Source: an uncultured Roseburia sp.
GTDB lineage: Bacteria > Bacillota > Clostridia > Lachnospirales > Lachnospiraceae
Assembly: GCA_947384095.1 (NCBI GenBank)
Contig: CANDFU010000148.1
Span: forward strand, 1 to 5,502
DNA length: 5,502 nucleotides
Reading direction: 5' to 3'
Notes under the pieces: model-generated
The model's database searches: none
Told to the model about the DNA's origin: nothing
Seen by the model: only the letters and a program-made list of their open reading frames with translations
Program-made: the position numbers and the translations under genes
Part shown: piece by piece, positions 1 through 5,365 of the stretch
How the letters are laid out: each line of letters opens with the position of its first letter
Position numbering within the stretch: the stretch's first letter is position 1

Positions 1-45
1 GATGACGAGAGGTGACTGGAGTTCAGACGTGTGCTCTTCCGATCT
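1..45 (+). other. Illumina sequencing adapter and index (artifact)
   Basis: Positions 12-45 match the 34-base Illumina TruSeq read-2/index adapter, which begins GTGACTGGAGTTCAGACGTG and ends CTCTTCCGATCT. Bases 1-3 (GAT) fit the last bases of the P7 primer, and bases 4-11 (GACGAGAG) occupy the i7 index slot. The reverse complement, CTCTCGTC, is, from memory, one of Illumina's unique dual i7 indexes. The orientation is that of a read running through a short insert into the 3' adapter. This is library DNA, not genome; biological sequence begins at base 46. Confidence 0.97.
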
Positions 46-216
46 CATCTTGTAAACCTGCATCAGACGGTAAAAGTTCTTGACCCGGCAAAGCCATTTG
101 AGGGGGAAGCACAGGGGATCACGCCACGGGGAGAGCTTATTGTCGACACAGAGGGAGGACGGATTCTGGTGTCTGCCGGAGAAGTATCGGTGAGGGGGAT
201 TTATGGGTATGTCTAG
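46..216 (+). CDS. birA: Biotin-[acetyl-CoA-carboxylase] ligase, C-terminal fragment
   Basis: This is the last 56 codons of a biotin-protein ligase, cut off at the contig edge. The full enzyme activates biotin with ATP and attaches it to the carrier lysine of biotin-dependent carboxylases in the cytoplasm. What remains is the small SH3-like C-terminal domain: an opening NLHQTVKVLD strand, the FEGEAQGI turn, a GELIVDTEGG hairpin, and the family-typical ending [12 protein letters not shown] followed by TAG. The catalytic domain and any N-terminal DNA-binding (repressor) domain are missing, so it is not possible to say whether this BirA is also a biotin regulator. The apparent GTG start at 31 lies inside the adapter and is false. 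The 3' end overlaps the next gene by 14 bases. Family assignment is from recalled conservation of the C-terminal motif. Confidence 0.88.
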   Translation, partial: HLVNLHQTVKVLDPAKPFEGEAQGITPRGELIVDTEGGRILVSAGEVSVRGIYGYV

Positions 217-544
217 TTCGAAGACAGAGGAAGTGGTGCTCTGTGCATCAAGCGCCTACCGGAAAAAGTTTTACCTGAACGAAAAGTTTTGGAGGCTTCC
301 GCAACAGATCAAAGATGAGCTTAAGATTATGAGCGTTCTTTTTACGGAGGATGTCGGCGGCACATTCCAATTGATATTTGACGAGGACGGAAATCTTGTA
401 TTCAGGACGGCGTGTGATGAAGGGGACCTTCTCTACGACGAGATTGGCAGCGGGTTAAAGATCAGGGAGCTTCAGCGGACAAAACAGGAGCTGTTGGAGG
501 CCCTGGAAACGTATTACAGAGTTATGAAAGGCGGAAAGCTATGA
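203..544 (+). CDS. Small conserved protein of unknown function (DUF6145-like)
   Basis: This gene encodes 113 residues with no signal peptide or membrane segment, so the product is probably cytoplasmic. Visible features are an N-terminal segment with [16 protein letters not shown], a middle block containing [19 protein letters not shown], an acidic stretch ending [13 protein letters not shown], and a predicted C-terminal helix (about residues 85-110, rich in Leu, Glu, Lys and Arg). It resembles what I remember as the Lachnospiraceae family DUF6145, which has no known function; the name should be checked. The start at ATG 203 has AGGGGG (193-198) four bases upstream. A second ATG at 209 has a ten-base gap and is also possible. 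It overlaps birA by 14 bases and coaX by 4 (ATGA), so it is almost certainly co-transcribed and translationally coupled with both. No function can be read from the sequence. Confidence 0.85.
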   Translation: MGMSSSKTEEVVLCASSAYRKKFYLNEKFWRLPQQIKDELKIMSVLFTEDVGGTFQLIFDEDGNLVFRTACDEGDLLYDEIGSGLKIRELQRTKQELLEALETYYRVMKGGKL

Positions 545-1332
545 TAATGACAATTGATGTCGGAAATACCAATATCACGGTCGGCGTATTTAAGAACGAT
601 GAAGTTGCTGCGAATTTTCGAATGACGACAAAGATGCCCCGGACTTCAGACGAATATGGCATGCTGCTGATTACGCTGCTGGAGCAGAATGATATCAGGC
701 ATGGAGATGTTGAGGACGCGATTATTGCGTCTGTCGTTCCGAATGTGATGCATGCCCTGGAGGGAGCCGTAGTCAAATATTTTGGAATACGCCCGATTGT
801 GATCGAGCCGGGCACGAAGACAGGGATCAAGGTGGTCACGGAGAACCCACGTCAGATCGGCGCAGATCGGATCGTGGATGCGGCGGCGGCATATGAGTTA
901 TATGGAGGGCCGGTCCTGGTGCTTGATTTTGGGACGGCAACCACGTATGATCTGGTGGATGGCAGCGGTGCGTTTGTTTCCGGGGTTACGGCGCCGGGTA
1001 TCCGGATTTCTGCCAAGGCTTTGTGGGAGGATGCGGCAAAACTTCCTGAAATAGAGATTTTAAAACCGGAGAGTATTCTGGCGAAGGAGACAATTTCTTC
1101 AATGCAGGCCGGGCTGGTTTATGGGCAGATCGGGCAGACCGAGTATATTATAAAGCATATGATTGAAGAGTCGGAGATGGAAGGAGTCAGGGTTGTTGCG
1201 ACCGGAGGGCTTGGACGCATCATTGCGAGTGAGACCGACTTGATTGATGTGTACGATCCTAATCTGACGCTGAAAGGGATGAATCTGATTTATAAGAAAC
1301 AGAACCGTAAATCGGGAAGAATCAGAATATGA
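541..1332 (+). CDS. coaX: Type III pantothenate kinase
   Basis: The product phosphorylates pantothenate (vitamin B5) with ATP to 4'-phosphopantothenate, the first step of coenzyme A synthesis. It belongs to the ASKHA-fold type III family, whose members typically need a monovalent cation and are not inhibited by CoA. Signatures in the 263 residues are the phosphate-binding DVGNTN (6-11), SVVP (64-67), GADRIVDA (107-114, with the presumed catalytic Asp109), DFGTATTYD (129-137), TAPGI (150-154), SSMQAGL (186-192) and TGGLG (221-225). It ends with the family-like [14 protein letters not shown] block. Length is normal for the family, about 255-260. ATG 541 is preferred because AAAGGCGGA (527-535) is five bases upstream and the ATGA overlap with the previous stop suggests coupling; ATG 547 is the alternative. 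The last ten residues are basic ([11 protein letters not shown]) and probably unstructured. Confidence 0.96.
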   Translation: MIMTIDVGNTNITVGVFKNDEVAANFRMTTKMPRTSDEYGMLLITLLEQNDIRHGDVEDAIIASVVPNVMHALEGAVVKYFGIRPIVIEPGTKTGIKVVTENPRQIGADRIVDAAAAYELYGGPVLVLDFGTATTYDLVDGSGAFVSGVTAPGIRISAKALWEDAAKLPEIEILKPESILAKETISSMQAGLVYGQIGQTEYIIKHMIEESEMEGVRVVATGGLGRIIASETDLIDVYDPNLTLKGMNLIYKKQNRKSGRIRI

Positions 1333-1383
1333 CAGGATATCGGCGGCGTATATGTGCGGCGGGGACGTTGGGCGGGACGGACA

Positions 1384-2373
1384 ATGGAAGTGATAAGAAA
1401 GCTTAAAATAGGGAATGTAATTCTGGAGAATAATTTAATCGCAGGACCGATGGCAGGCGTAAGCGACCTGCCATTTCGCTTGCTTTGCAAGGAACAGGGT
1501 GCAGGGCTTGTGTGTATGGAGATGGTGAGCGCGAAAGCAATTTTATACCACAATCGGAATACGGAGGCTCTTCTTACAATTGCCCGGCAGGAGCATCCGG
1601 TTTCTCTGCAGCTGTTTGGCTCCGACGCGGATATCATCAGTGAAATTGCCCGGCAGATAGAAGAGAGACCGTTCGATATTCTTGACATCAATATGGGATG
1701 TCCGGTACCAAAGGTGGTCAGAAACGGCGACGGTTCTGCCTTGATGAAAAATCCGGGGCTGGTCGGGGAAATTATTGAAAAGACAGCAAAAGCGATAAAA
1801 AAGCCCGTCACGGTGAAAATACGGAAAGGTTTTGACGATGCGCATGCAAATGCTGTGGAGATTGCACATATTGCGCAGGAGTCGGGAGCGGCTGCGGTGG
1901 CCGTCCACGGAAGAACGCGGGAGCAGTTTTATTCGGGAAAAGCAGACTGGGATATCATCCGCAGGGTGAAGGAAGCGGTTTCGATCCCGGTCATTGGGAA
2001 CGGCGATATCCGGTCGCCTGCGGATGTTCTGGCGATGCAGCGGGAAACCGGATGTGACGGATTTATGATTGCGCGTGGCGCAGAGGGAAATCCATGGATT
2101 TTTTCGCAGATTCTTCACTATTTTAAAACGGGAGAAGAATTGCAGAGACCGTCTTTTTCAGAGGTGACGGCGATGTTGCTGCGCCATGCTGCCATGCAGA
2201 CGGAATGGAAAGGCGAGTACACCGGGATCCGGGAAATCCGCCGTCATGCGGCCTGGTATACGGCCGGGTACCGCAATTCTTCAAAATTACGCGGGAAAAT
2301 CAATGAGGTTGAAAGCTTTGCACAGTTGAAGGAATTATTTGAGGAAGTGCAGTCATATAATGAAGAAAAGTGA
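1384..2373 (+). CDS. dusB: tRNA-dihydrouridine synthase, DusB type
   Basis: This FMN-dependent enzyme reduces uridine to dihydrouridine in the D-loop of tRNA using NADPH. The 329-residue product has the N-terminal TIM barrel with AGPMAGVSDLPFR (20-32), QLFGS (76-80), the catalytic-cysteine motif DINMGCPVPK (101-110, Cys106), KIRKGFDD (145-152), HGRTREQFYSG (175-185), GNGDI (205-209) and RGAEGNPWIF (231-240). A C-terminal helical tRNA-binding domain follows, with GIREIRRHAAWY (281-292). Length and motifs fit the DusB/YhdG group. I chose ATG 1384 because KLKIGNVILENNLIAGPM is the usual family start. An in-frame GTG at 1354 would add ten Arg/Gly/Trp-rich residues that look like translated non-coding DNA. 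The ribosome site is poor (GGCGGGACGG just upstream). It sits 51 bases after coaX, and its stop TGA touches the next reading frame. Confidence 0.96.
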   Translation: MEVIRKLKIGNVILENNLIAGPMAGVSDLPFRLLCKEQGAGLVCMEMVSAKAILYHNRNTEALLTIARQEHPVSLQLFGSDADIISEIARQIEERPFDILDINMGCPVPKVVRNGDGSALMKNPGLVGEIIEKTAKAIKKPVTVKIRKGFDDAHANAVEIAHIAQESGAAAVAVHGRTREQFYSGKADWDIIRRVKEAVSIPVIGNGDIRSPADVLAMQRETGCDGFMIARGAEGNPWIFSQILHYFKTGEELQRPSFSEVTAMLLRHAAMQTEWKGEYTGIREIRRHAAWYTAGYRNSSKLRGKINEVESFAQLKELFEEVQSYNEEK

Positions 2374-2377
2374 TGTC

Positions 2378-2384
2378 AGGGGAG
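2378..2384 (+). promoter_or_regulatory. Ribosome binding site deciding the GTG 2391 start
   Basis: AGGGGAG lies six bases before GTG 2391. No comparable purine-rich site precedes the in-frame GTG 2370 or ATG 2373, where the upstream sequence is the A-rich end of dusB. This favours 2391 as the start of the downstream protein, although coupling from the dusB stop (TGATG, 2371-2375) could also use ATG 2373. Confidence 0.55.
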
Positions 2385-2390
2385 AGAGGG

Positions 2391-2972
2391 GTGTCGTATT
2401 CCAATCAGTTTTTACGAAATTTCCGCCCGGTATATTTTGCAATTCTGAAAGAGAAGTCTATTCTGCCGGAACGGGTGGAACTGGAAGTGATTGATGAGGA
2501 ACCAGAGGATTATAGTGTTTTTGAACCGGCAAATACAAGAGACGTTTTGGAGCAGCTTTCGCCGGATTTAAATTTTCTCACTATTTATACAGATCGTCCT
2601 GCATATTTCGACGCGTTTGCAGAGACAATGTATGAGGAAAACGGGCTGATTGTTACGGTTTTTTCTAAAGAGGAGTTTAAGATGATGAGGAGGCGGTCTG
2701 TGCTTTCGGACAGACGGACAGGCGGTCCTGGTCAGGGAAAGAAAGACGGGCCGAAAGTAGTGCTGGATTTTGAGTGGAACGGGGGGAGTTATGAGGGGCA
2801 GATGCAGCCGGGCAGGTACTATATCCCCATTCACAAAAAGCCGTGGGAAACCGCGGAAAATCTTGACATCATAGTACCTATCGGGTATAATACTGTGATT
2901 GTTAAGAGCGTACAGAGTGAGAGAAAAAAGCCAGGAAGAGACCGGTTTGAGGCGGCTTTTTATAATTCGTGA
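2391..2972 (+). CDS. Conserved hypothetical protein between dusB and greA
   Basis: I do not recognise this protein. From GTG 2391 it has 193 residues, begins MSYSNQFLRNFRPVYFAIL, and has no signal peptide or transmembrane helix. Three parts can be seen. The N-terminal part carries an acidic segment (VIDEEPEDYSVFEP). A central alpha/beta-looking block contains LNFLTIYTDRPAYFDAFAET and NGLIVTVFSKEEF. A basic, Gly-rich linker (MMRRRSVLSDRRTGGPGQGKK) leads to a C-terminal block with KVVLDFEWNG, YYIPIHKKPWE and DIIVPIGYNTVIVK, which looks well ordered and is likely the most conserved part. The position between dusB and greA, with stop/start contact to dusB, suggests co-transcription. The 3' end also encodes a consensus promoter for greA, so its DNA is constrained twice. 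Starts at GTG 2370 or ATG 2373 (199-200 residues) remain possible. No function is assigned. Confidence 0.8.
   Translation: MSYSNQFLRNFRPVYFAILKEKSILPERVELEVIDEEPEDYSVFEPANTRDVLEQLSPDLNFLTIYTDRPAYFDAFAETMYEENGLIVTVFSKEEFKMMRRRSVLSDRRTGGPGQGKKDGPKVVLDFEWNGGSYEGQMQPGRYYIPIHKKPWETAENLDIIVPIGYNTVIVKSVQSERKKPGRDRFEAAFYNS
2863..2891 (+). promoter_or_regulatory. Consensus sigma-A promoter for greA (and probably lysS)
   Basis: TTGACA (2863-2868) and TATAAT (2886-2891) are separated by exactly 17 bases, a 12 of 12 match to the housekeeping consensus at optimal spacing. An A-rich tract (GGAAAACCGCGGAAAATC) lies directly upstream. The expected start is A2898, seven bases after the -10 box, giving a greA leader of about 116 bases. 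The promoter lies wholly inside the coding end of the preceding gene, in the codons for NLDIIVPIGYN. A match this good is very unlikely by chance in a window of this size. Activity is inferred, not shown. Confidence 0.82.
2925..2961 (+). terminator. Possible weak terminator or leader hairpin before greA
   Basis: AAAAAGCC (2925-2932) can pair perfectly with GGCTTTTT (2954-2961), followed by ATAATT. The loop is 21 bases and only three of the eight pairs are G-C, so stability is modest. It lies at the end of the upstream coding region and about 27 bases into the transcript expected from the 2863-2891 promoter. It could end part of the upstream operon's transcription, attenuate greA, or be chance from Lys and Phe codons. 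Confidence 0.3.
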
Positions 2973-3013
2973 AATGAATCAGAAAAAGAAAGATACAAAA
3001 AGGGGTACACGCA

Positions 3014-3493
3014 ATGGACAAGAAAAATATTCTGACTTATGAAGGGCTAAAAAAGCTGGAAGATGAGCTGCAGAATTTAAAAGTGGTGCGCAGAAAAGAG
3101 GTTGCGCAAAAGATCAAAGAAGCCAGGGAGCAGGGCGATTTATCTGAGAATGCGGAATATGATGCTGCAAAGGATGAGCAGAGGGATATTGAGGCCCGCA
3201 TCGAGGATATCGAGAAGATTTTAAAGAATGCGGAAGTTGTCGTTGAGGAAGAGGTTGATCTGGAAAAAATCAGTATCGGGTGCAGCGTCAGGATTCTGGA
3301 CTGTGAGTTTGATGAGGAACTTGAATATAAAATTGTAGGGTCCACGGAGGCAAACAGCTTAAAAGGGAAGATATCGAACGAGTCCCCGGTGGGCAAGGCG
3401 CTTCTTGGCAAAAAAATCGGTGATCTGGTAAAGGTCGAGACACAGGCAGGAGAACTGGAATACAAAGTGTTGTCGATTCACAGGTCGAATTGA
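3014..3493 (+). CDS. greA: Transcription elongation factor GreA
   Basis: GreA enters the secondary channel of RNA polymerase and stimulates cleavage of backtracked RNA so that stalled complexes resume elongation. The 159-residue product is the usual length. Residues 1-75 form the antiparallel coiled coil, with the tip motif GDLSENAEYD (41-50) carrying the conserved acidic Asp42 and Glu45. Residues 80-159 form the FKBP-like C-terminal domain, with the family motif SPVGKALLGKKIGD (124-137). ATG 3014 has AAAAGGGG (2998-3005) eight bases upstream, and MDKKNILTYEGLKKLEDEL is a typical N-terminus. The gene lies 41 bases after the unknown protein and is served by the consensus promoter at 2863-2891. 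A gap of 214 bases leads to lysS, a common neighbour of greA in Firmicutes. No abnormality is seen. Confidence 0.97.
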   Translation: MDKKNILTYEGLKKLEDELQNLKVVRRKEVAQKIKEAREQGDLSENAEYDAAKDEQRDIEARIEDIEKILKNAEVVVEEEVDLEKISIGCSVRILDCEFDEELEYKIVGSTEANSLKGKISNESPVGKALLGKKIGDLVKVETQAGELEYKVLSIHRSN

Positions 3494-3707
3494 ATTCATG
3501 GACAAGGGAATAAGCGAACGTAAGATTCCGCGGTGGCTTGCGGCGTGGATGTGAGGATGTGGCGATCAGCCGGGGAGTTAATAAAAACATCGGGAAGCAG
3601 GCCTATGATTTTAAGACAATGACGATAAGGCGGAAAATACAGAGCGTCGTAAACCGGGTGGAGTGGAAGGGTGTATTTTCGGGCACTTGAAAGGATGGAT
3701 AGAGACA
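3494..3707 (+). other. greA-lysS intergenic region, no convincing gene
   Basis: This 214-base gap contains no hairpin followed by a T-run, so greA and lysS may be co-transcribed. A weak -10-like TATGAT (3604-3609) lacks a recognisable -35 box. Two short open frames exist: 3498-3554 (18 codons, MDKGISERKIPRWLAAWM, no ribosome site) and 3559-3690 from GTG (43 codons, Lys/Arg-rich, GAGG only two bases upstream). They lie in different frames and may be chance or remnants of a gene. There is no T-box signature. The lysS ribosome site, AAAGGATGG (3690-3698), is at the end. Confidence 0.5.
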
Positions 3708-5210
3708 ATGGCACAGAATCATAATCAAGAGAACGGTGATGTAAGGCAGCAGGATTTAAACCAGCTCCTTAAGGTCCGCTATGAGAAACTGCAGGAGTTC
3801 AGGGAAAACGGAAAAGATCCCTTTGTTATCACAAAATATGACGTGACGAACCACTCTGCAGAGGTGAAAGAGAATTTTGCAGAGATGGAAGGGAAAGAGG
3901 TATCCCTTGCTGGCCGCATGATGTTCAAACGGGTTATGGGAAAGGCGTCGTTTTGTAATATTCAGGATGTCCAGGGCCGTATTCAGGCGTATGTTGCGAG
4001 AGATGGCATCGGCGAGGAGGCTTACAAAGATTTTAAGAAATATGATGTGGGTGATATTCTTGGAATCAAGGGGACCGTTTTTAAGACGAAGACGGGTGAG
4101 ATTTCAATTCATGCGGCAGAGGTGGTGTTGCTCTCTAAAAGTTTACAGATTCTTCCGGAAAAGTTTCACGGGCTTACAGATACCGATACCAGATATCGTC
4201 AGAGATATGTTGATCTGATCATGAATGAGGATGTAAAGGAGACGTTTGTAAAACGTTCCGGAGTCTTAAGTGCCATCCGCAGATATCTCGAAGGTCAGGG
4301 GTTTATGGAGGTTGAGACGCCGATGCTTGTCAGCAATGCGGGCGGCGCAGCGGCGCGGCCTTTTGAGACGCACTTTAATGCGCTCGACGAGGACTTGAAG
4401 CTTCGCATTTCACTGGAACTTTACTTAAAGCGGCTGATTGTGGGCGGACTGGAAAGAGTCTATGAAATTGGCAGGGTATTCCGCAATGAAGGGCTCGATA
4501 CCAGACATAACCCGGAATTTACGCTTATGGAGCTTTATCAGGCATATACGGATTATTATGGTATGATGGATCTGACGGAAAAGTTATATCGCTATGTTGC
4601 GAGGGAGGTTGTCGGCTCCGAAGTTCTTCAATATGGCGATCATACGATTGATCTGTCCAGGCCTTTTGAGCGGATCACCATGGTGGATTCTGTGAAAAAA
4701 TATGCTAATGTAGATTTTAATGAGATCCATACGACGGAAGAGGCAAAGAAGCTTGCCGACGAGCATCACATCGAGTATGAAGAGCGGCACAGGAAGGGGG
4801 ATATTTTAAGTCTGTTTTTTGAAACCTATGTGGAGGATCATCTGATTCAGCCTACTTTTGTGATGGATCATCCGGTTGAGATATCTCCGCTTACGAAAAA
4901 GAAGCCGGATCATCCCGAGTATGTGGAGCGTTTTGAGTTTTTCCTGAATGGCTGGGAAATGGCAAATGCTTATTCTGAGCTGAACGATCCGATTGACCAG
5001 CGGGAGCGCTTTGCAGCGCAGGAAGCCCTGCTGGCGGCGGGGGATGATGAGGCGAATCATACGGATGAGGATTTTCTGAATGCATTGTGCATCGGTATGC
5101 CGCCAACCGGAGGTATCGGGTTCGGGATTGACCGGATGGTGATGATTATGACGGATTCACAGGCGATACGGGATGTTCTGCTGTTCCCGACAATGCGAAG
5201 CACAACCTAA
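3708..5210 (+). CDS. lysS: Lysyl-tRNA synthetase, class II
   Basis: The product charges tRNA-Lys with lysine using ATP. The 500 residues comprise a charged N-terminal tail, an OB-fold anticodon-binding domain (about 65-145; MMFKRVMGKASFCNIQD at 71-87), and the class II catalytic domain. Motif 1 is RSGVLSAIRRYLEGQGFMEVE (183-202), motif 2 is YEIGRVFRNEGLDTRHNPEF (252-271), and motif 3 is GIGFGIDRMVMIMTDSQAIRDV (469-490). MANAYSELNDPIDQRERF (418-435) is also classical. ATG 3708 is chosen because MAQNHNQENG...DLNQLLKVR resembles related proteins. GTG 3663 would add 15 unlikely residues. AAAGGATGG (3690-3698) is a ribosome site with a somewhat long gap of about nine to twelve bases. Two oddities are present: ALCIGMPP just before motif 3, where relatives usually have ALEYGMPP, and the short ending FPTMRSTT, which coincides with an abrupt drop in G+C downstream. 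It is otherwise complete. Confidence 0.97.
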   Translation: MAQNHNQENGDVRQQDLNQLLKVRYEKLQEFRENGKDPFVITKYDVTNHSAEVKENFAEMEGKEVSLAGRMMFKRVMGKASFCNIQDVQGRIQAYVARDGIGEEAYKDFKKYDVGDILGIKGTVFKTKTGEISIHAAEVVLLSKSLQILPEKFHGLTDTDTRYRQRYVDLIMNEDVKETFVKRSGVLSAIRRYLEGQGFMEVETPMLVSNAGGAAARPFETHFNALDEDLKLRISLELYLKRLIVGGLERVYEIGRVFRNEGLDTRHNPEFTLMELYQAYTDYYGMMDLTEKLYRYVAREVVGSEVLQYGDHTIDLSRPFERITMVDSVKKYANVDFNEIHTTEEAKKLADEHHIEYEERHRKGDILSLFFETYVEDHLIQPTFVMDHPVEISPLTKKKPDHPEYVERFEFFLNGWEMANAYSELNDPIDQRERFAAQEALLAAGDDEANHTDEDFLNALCIGMPPTGGIGFGIDRMVMIMTDSQAIRDVLLFPTMRSTT

Positions 5211-5253
5211 AAAATCCAGTGTTTATGCGGGTTTGCGGCACTTCCATTAGAGG

Positions 5254-5287
5254 TTTGACATCAATTTGACATCAAATTTTACATCTT
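5254..5287 (+). repeat. Tandem TTTGACATCAA repeats, candidate integrase arm sites
   Basis: TTTGACATCAA occurs twice in direct succession (5254-5264 and 5265-5275). After one extra A comes a degenerate third copy, TTTTACATCTT (5277-5287, 8 of 11 matching). An 11-12 base period places the copies on about the same helix face. Closely spaced short direct repeats just beyond a gene 3' end are typical of arm-type sites bound by tyrosine integrases in phage and conjugative-element attachment regions. Both perfect copies contain TTGACA, but no -10 box lies 16-18 bases away, so a promoter role is not supported. Confidence 0.5.
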
Positions 5288-5291
5288 TTGG

Positions 5292-5310
5292 TGGACTAAT
5301 TTGGACTTAT
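5292..5310 (+). repeat. Short direct repeat TGGACTAAT / TGGACTTAT
   Basis: TGGACTAAT (5292-5300) and TGGACTTAT (5302-5310) differ at one base and are spaced ten bases apart. They directly follow the TTTGACATCAA repeats and may be a second class of protein-binding site. The first copy also provides a weak -35-like TGGACT, 17 bases before TATGTT (5315-5320). This is the only promoter-like pair I see for the downstream gene, and it matches consensus at only 4 of 6 positions in each box. Confidence 0.3.
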
Positions 5311-5344
5311 ACGGTATGTTTTAGAAATTTGAACCTTTCAAAAC

Positions 5345-5365
5345 TTAATAGTTGAATGCTATTAA
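5345..5365 (+). repeat. Inverted repeat TTAATAG - 7 - CTATTAA
   Basis: A perfect 7-base inverted repeat (5345-5351 and 5359-5365) surrounds TTGAATG. It is A/T-rich and would be a weak RNA hairpin, so an operator is at least as likely. Its right arm overlaps the first two bases of the terminator stem that starts at 5364, so the two structures compete slightly if transcribed together. Confidence 0.4.

Noticed and set aside
522..839. Minus-strand 105-residue open frame opposite coaX
   Set aside because: It is a Ser/Thr/Ile-rich shadow of coaX with no recognisable motif.
1354..1383. Upstream GTG start for dusB
   Set aside because: The added residues (MRRGRWAGRT) come from the G-rich spacer and do not resemble DusB N-termini; ATG 1384 fits the family.
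1290..2118. Minus-strand open frames opposite coaX and dusB (1290-1811, 1543-2118)
   Set aside because: Both are opposite strongly identified enzymes, have low-complexity or unprotein-like composition, and lack plausible ribosome sites.
3037..3465. 142-residue open frame on the minus strand opposite greA
   Set aside because: It is Ser/Phe/Leu-rich because it is the complement of Glu/Lys-rich coiled-coil codons. It has no family resemblance and lies wholly inside a clear GreA gene.
3494..3707. T-box riboswitch upstream of lysS
   Set aside because: CCGCGGTGG (near 3529) and GGGTGGAGTGG (near 3657) are superficially similar to the T-box motif, but the order is wrong, the AGGGTGGNACCGCG signature is absent, and no terminator/antiterminator pair follows.
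3663..3707. Upstream GTG start for lysS
   Set aside because: It would add 15 residues not seen in relatives and has no ribosome site, while ATG 3708 gives the usual LysS N-terminus.
3967..4218. 83-residue plus-strand frame inside lysS
   Set aside because: It is an Arg-rich out-of-frame shadow within the OB-fold coding region.
5255..5294. TTGACA hexamers (5255-5260, 5266-5271) as promoter -35 boxes
   Set aside because: The bases 16-18 downstream of each are not TATAAT-like, and the hexamers are better explained as part of the 11-base repeat.
5254..5310. CRISPR-like repeat array
   Set aside because: The repeats are only 9-11 bases, lie directly adjacent without spacers, and there are no cas genes.
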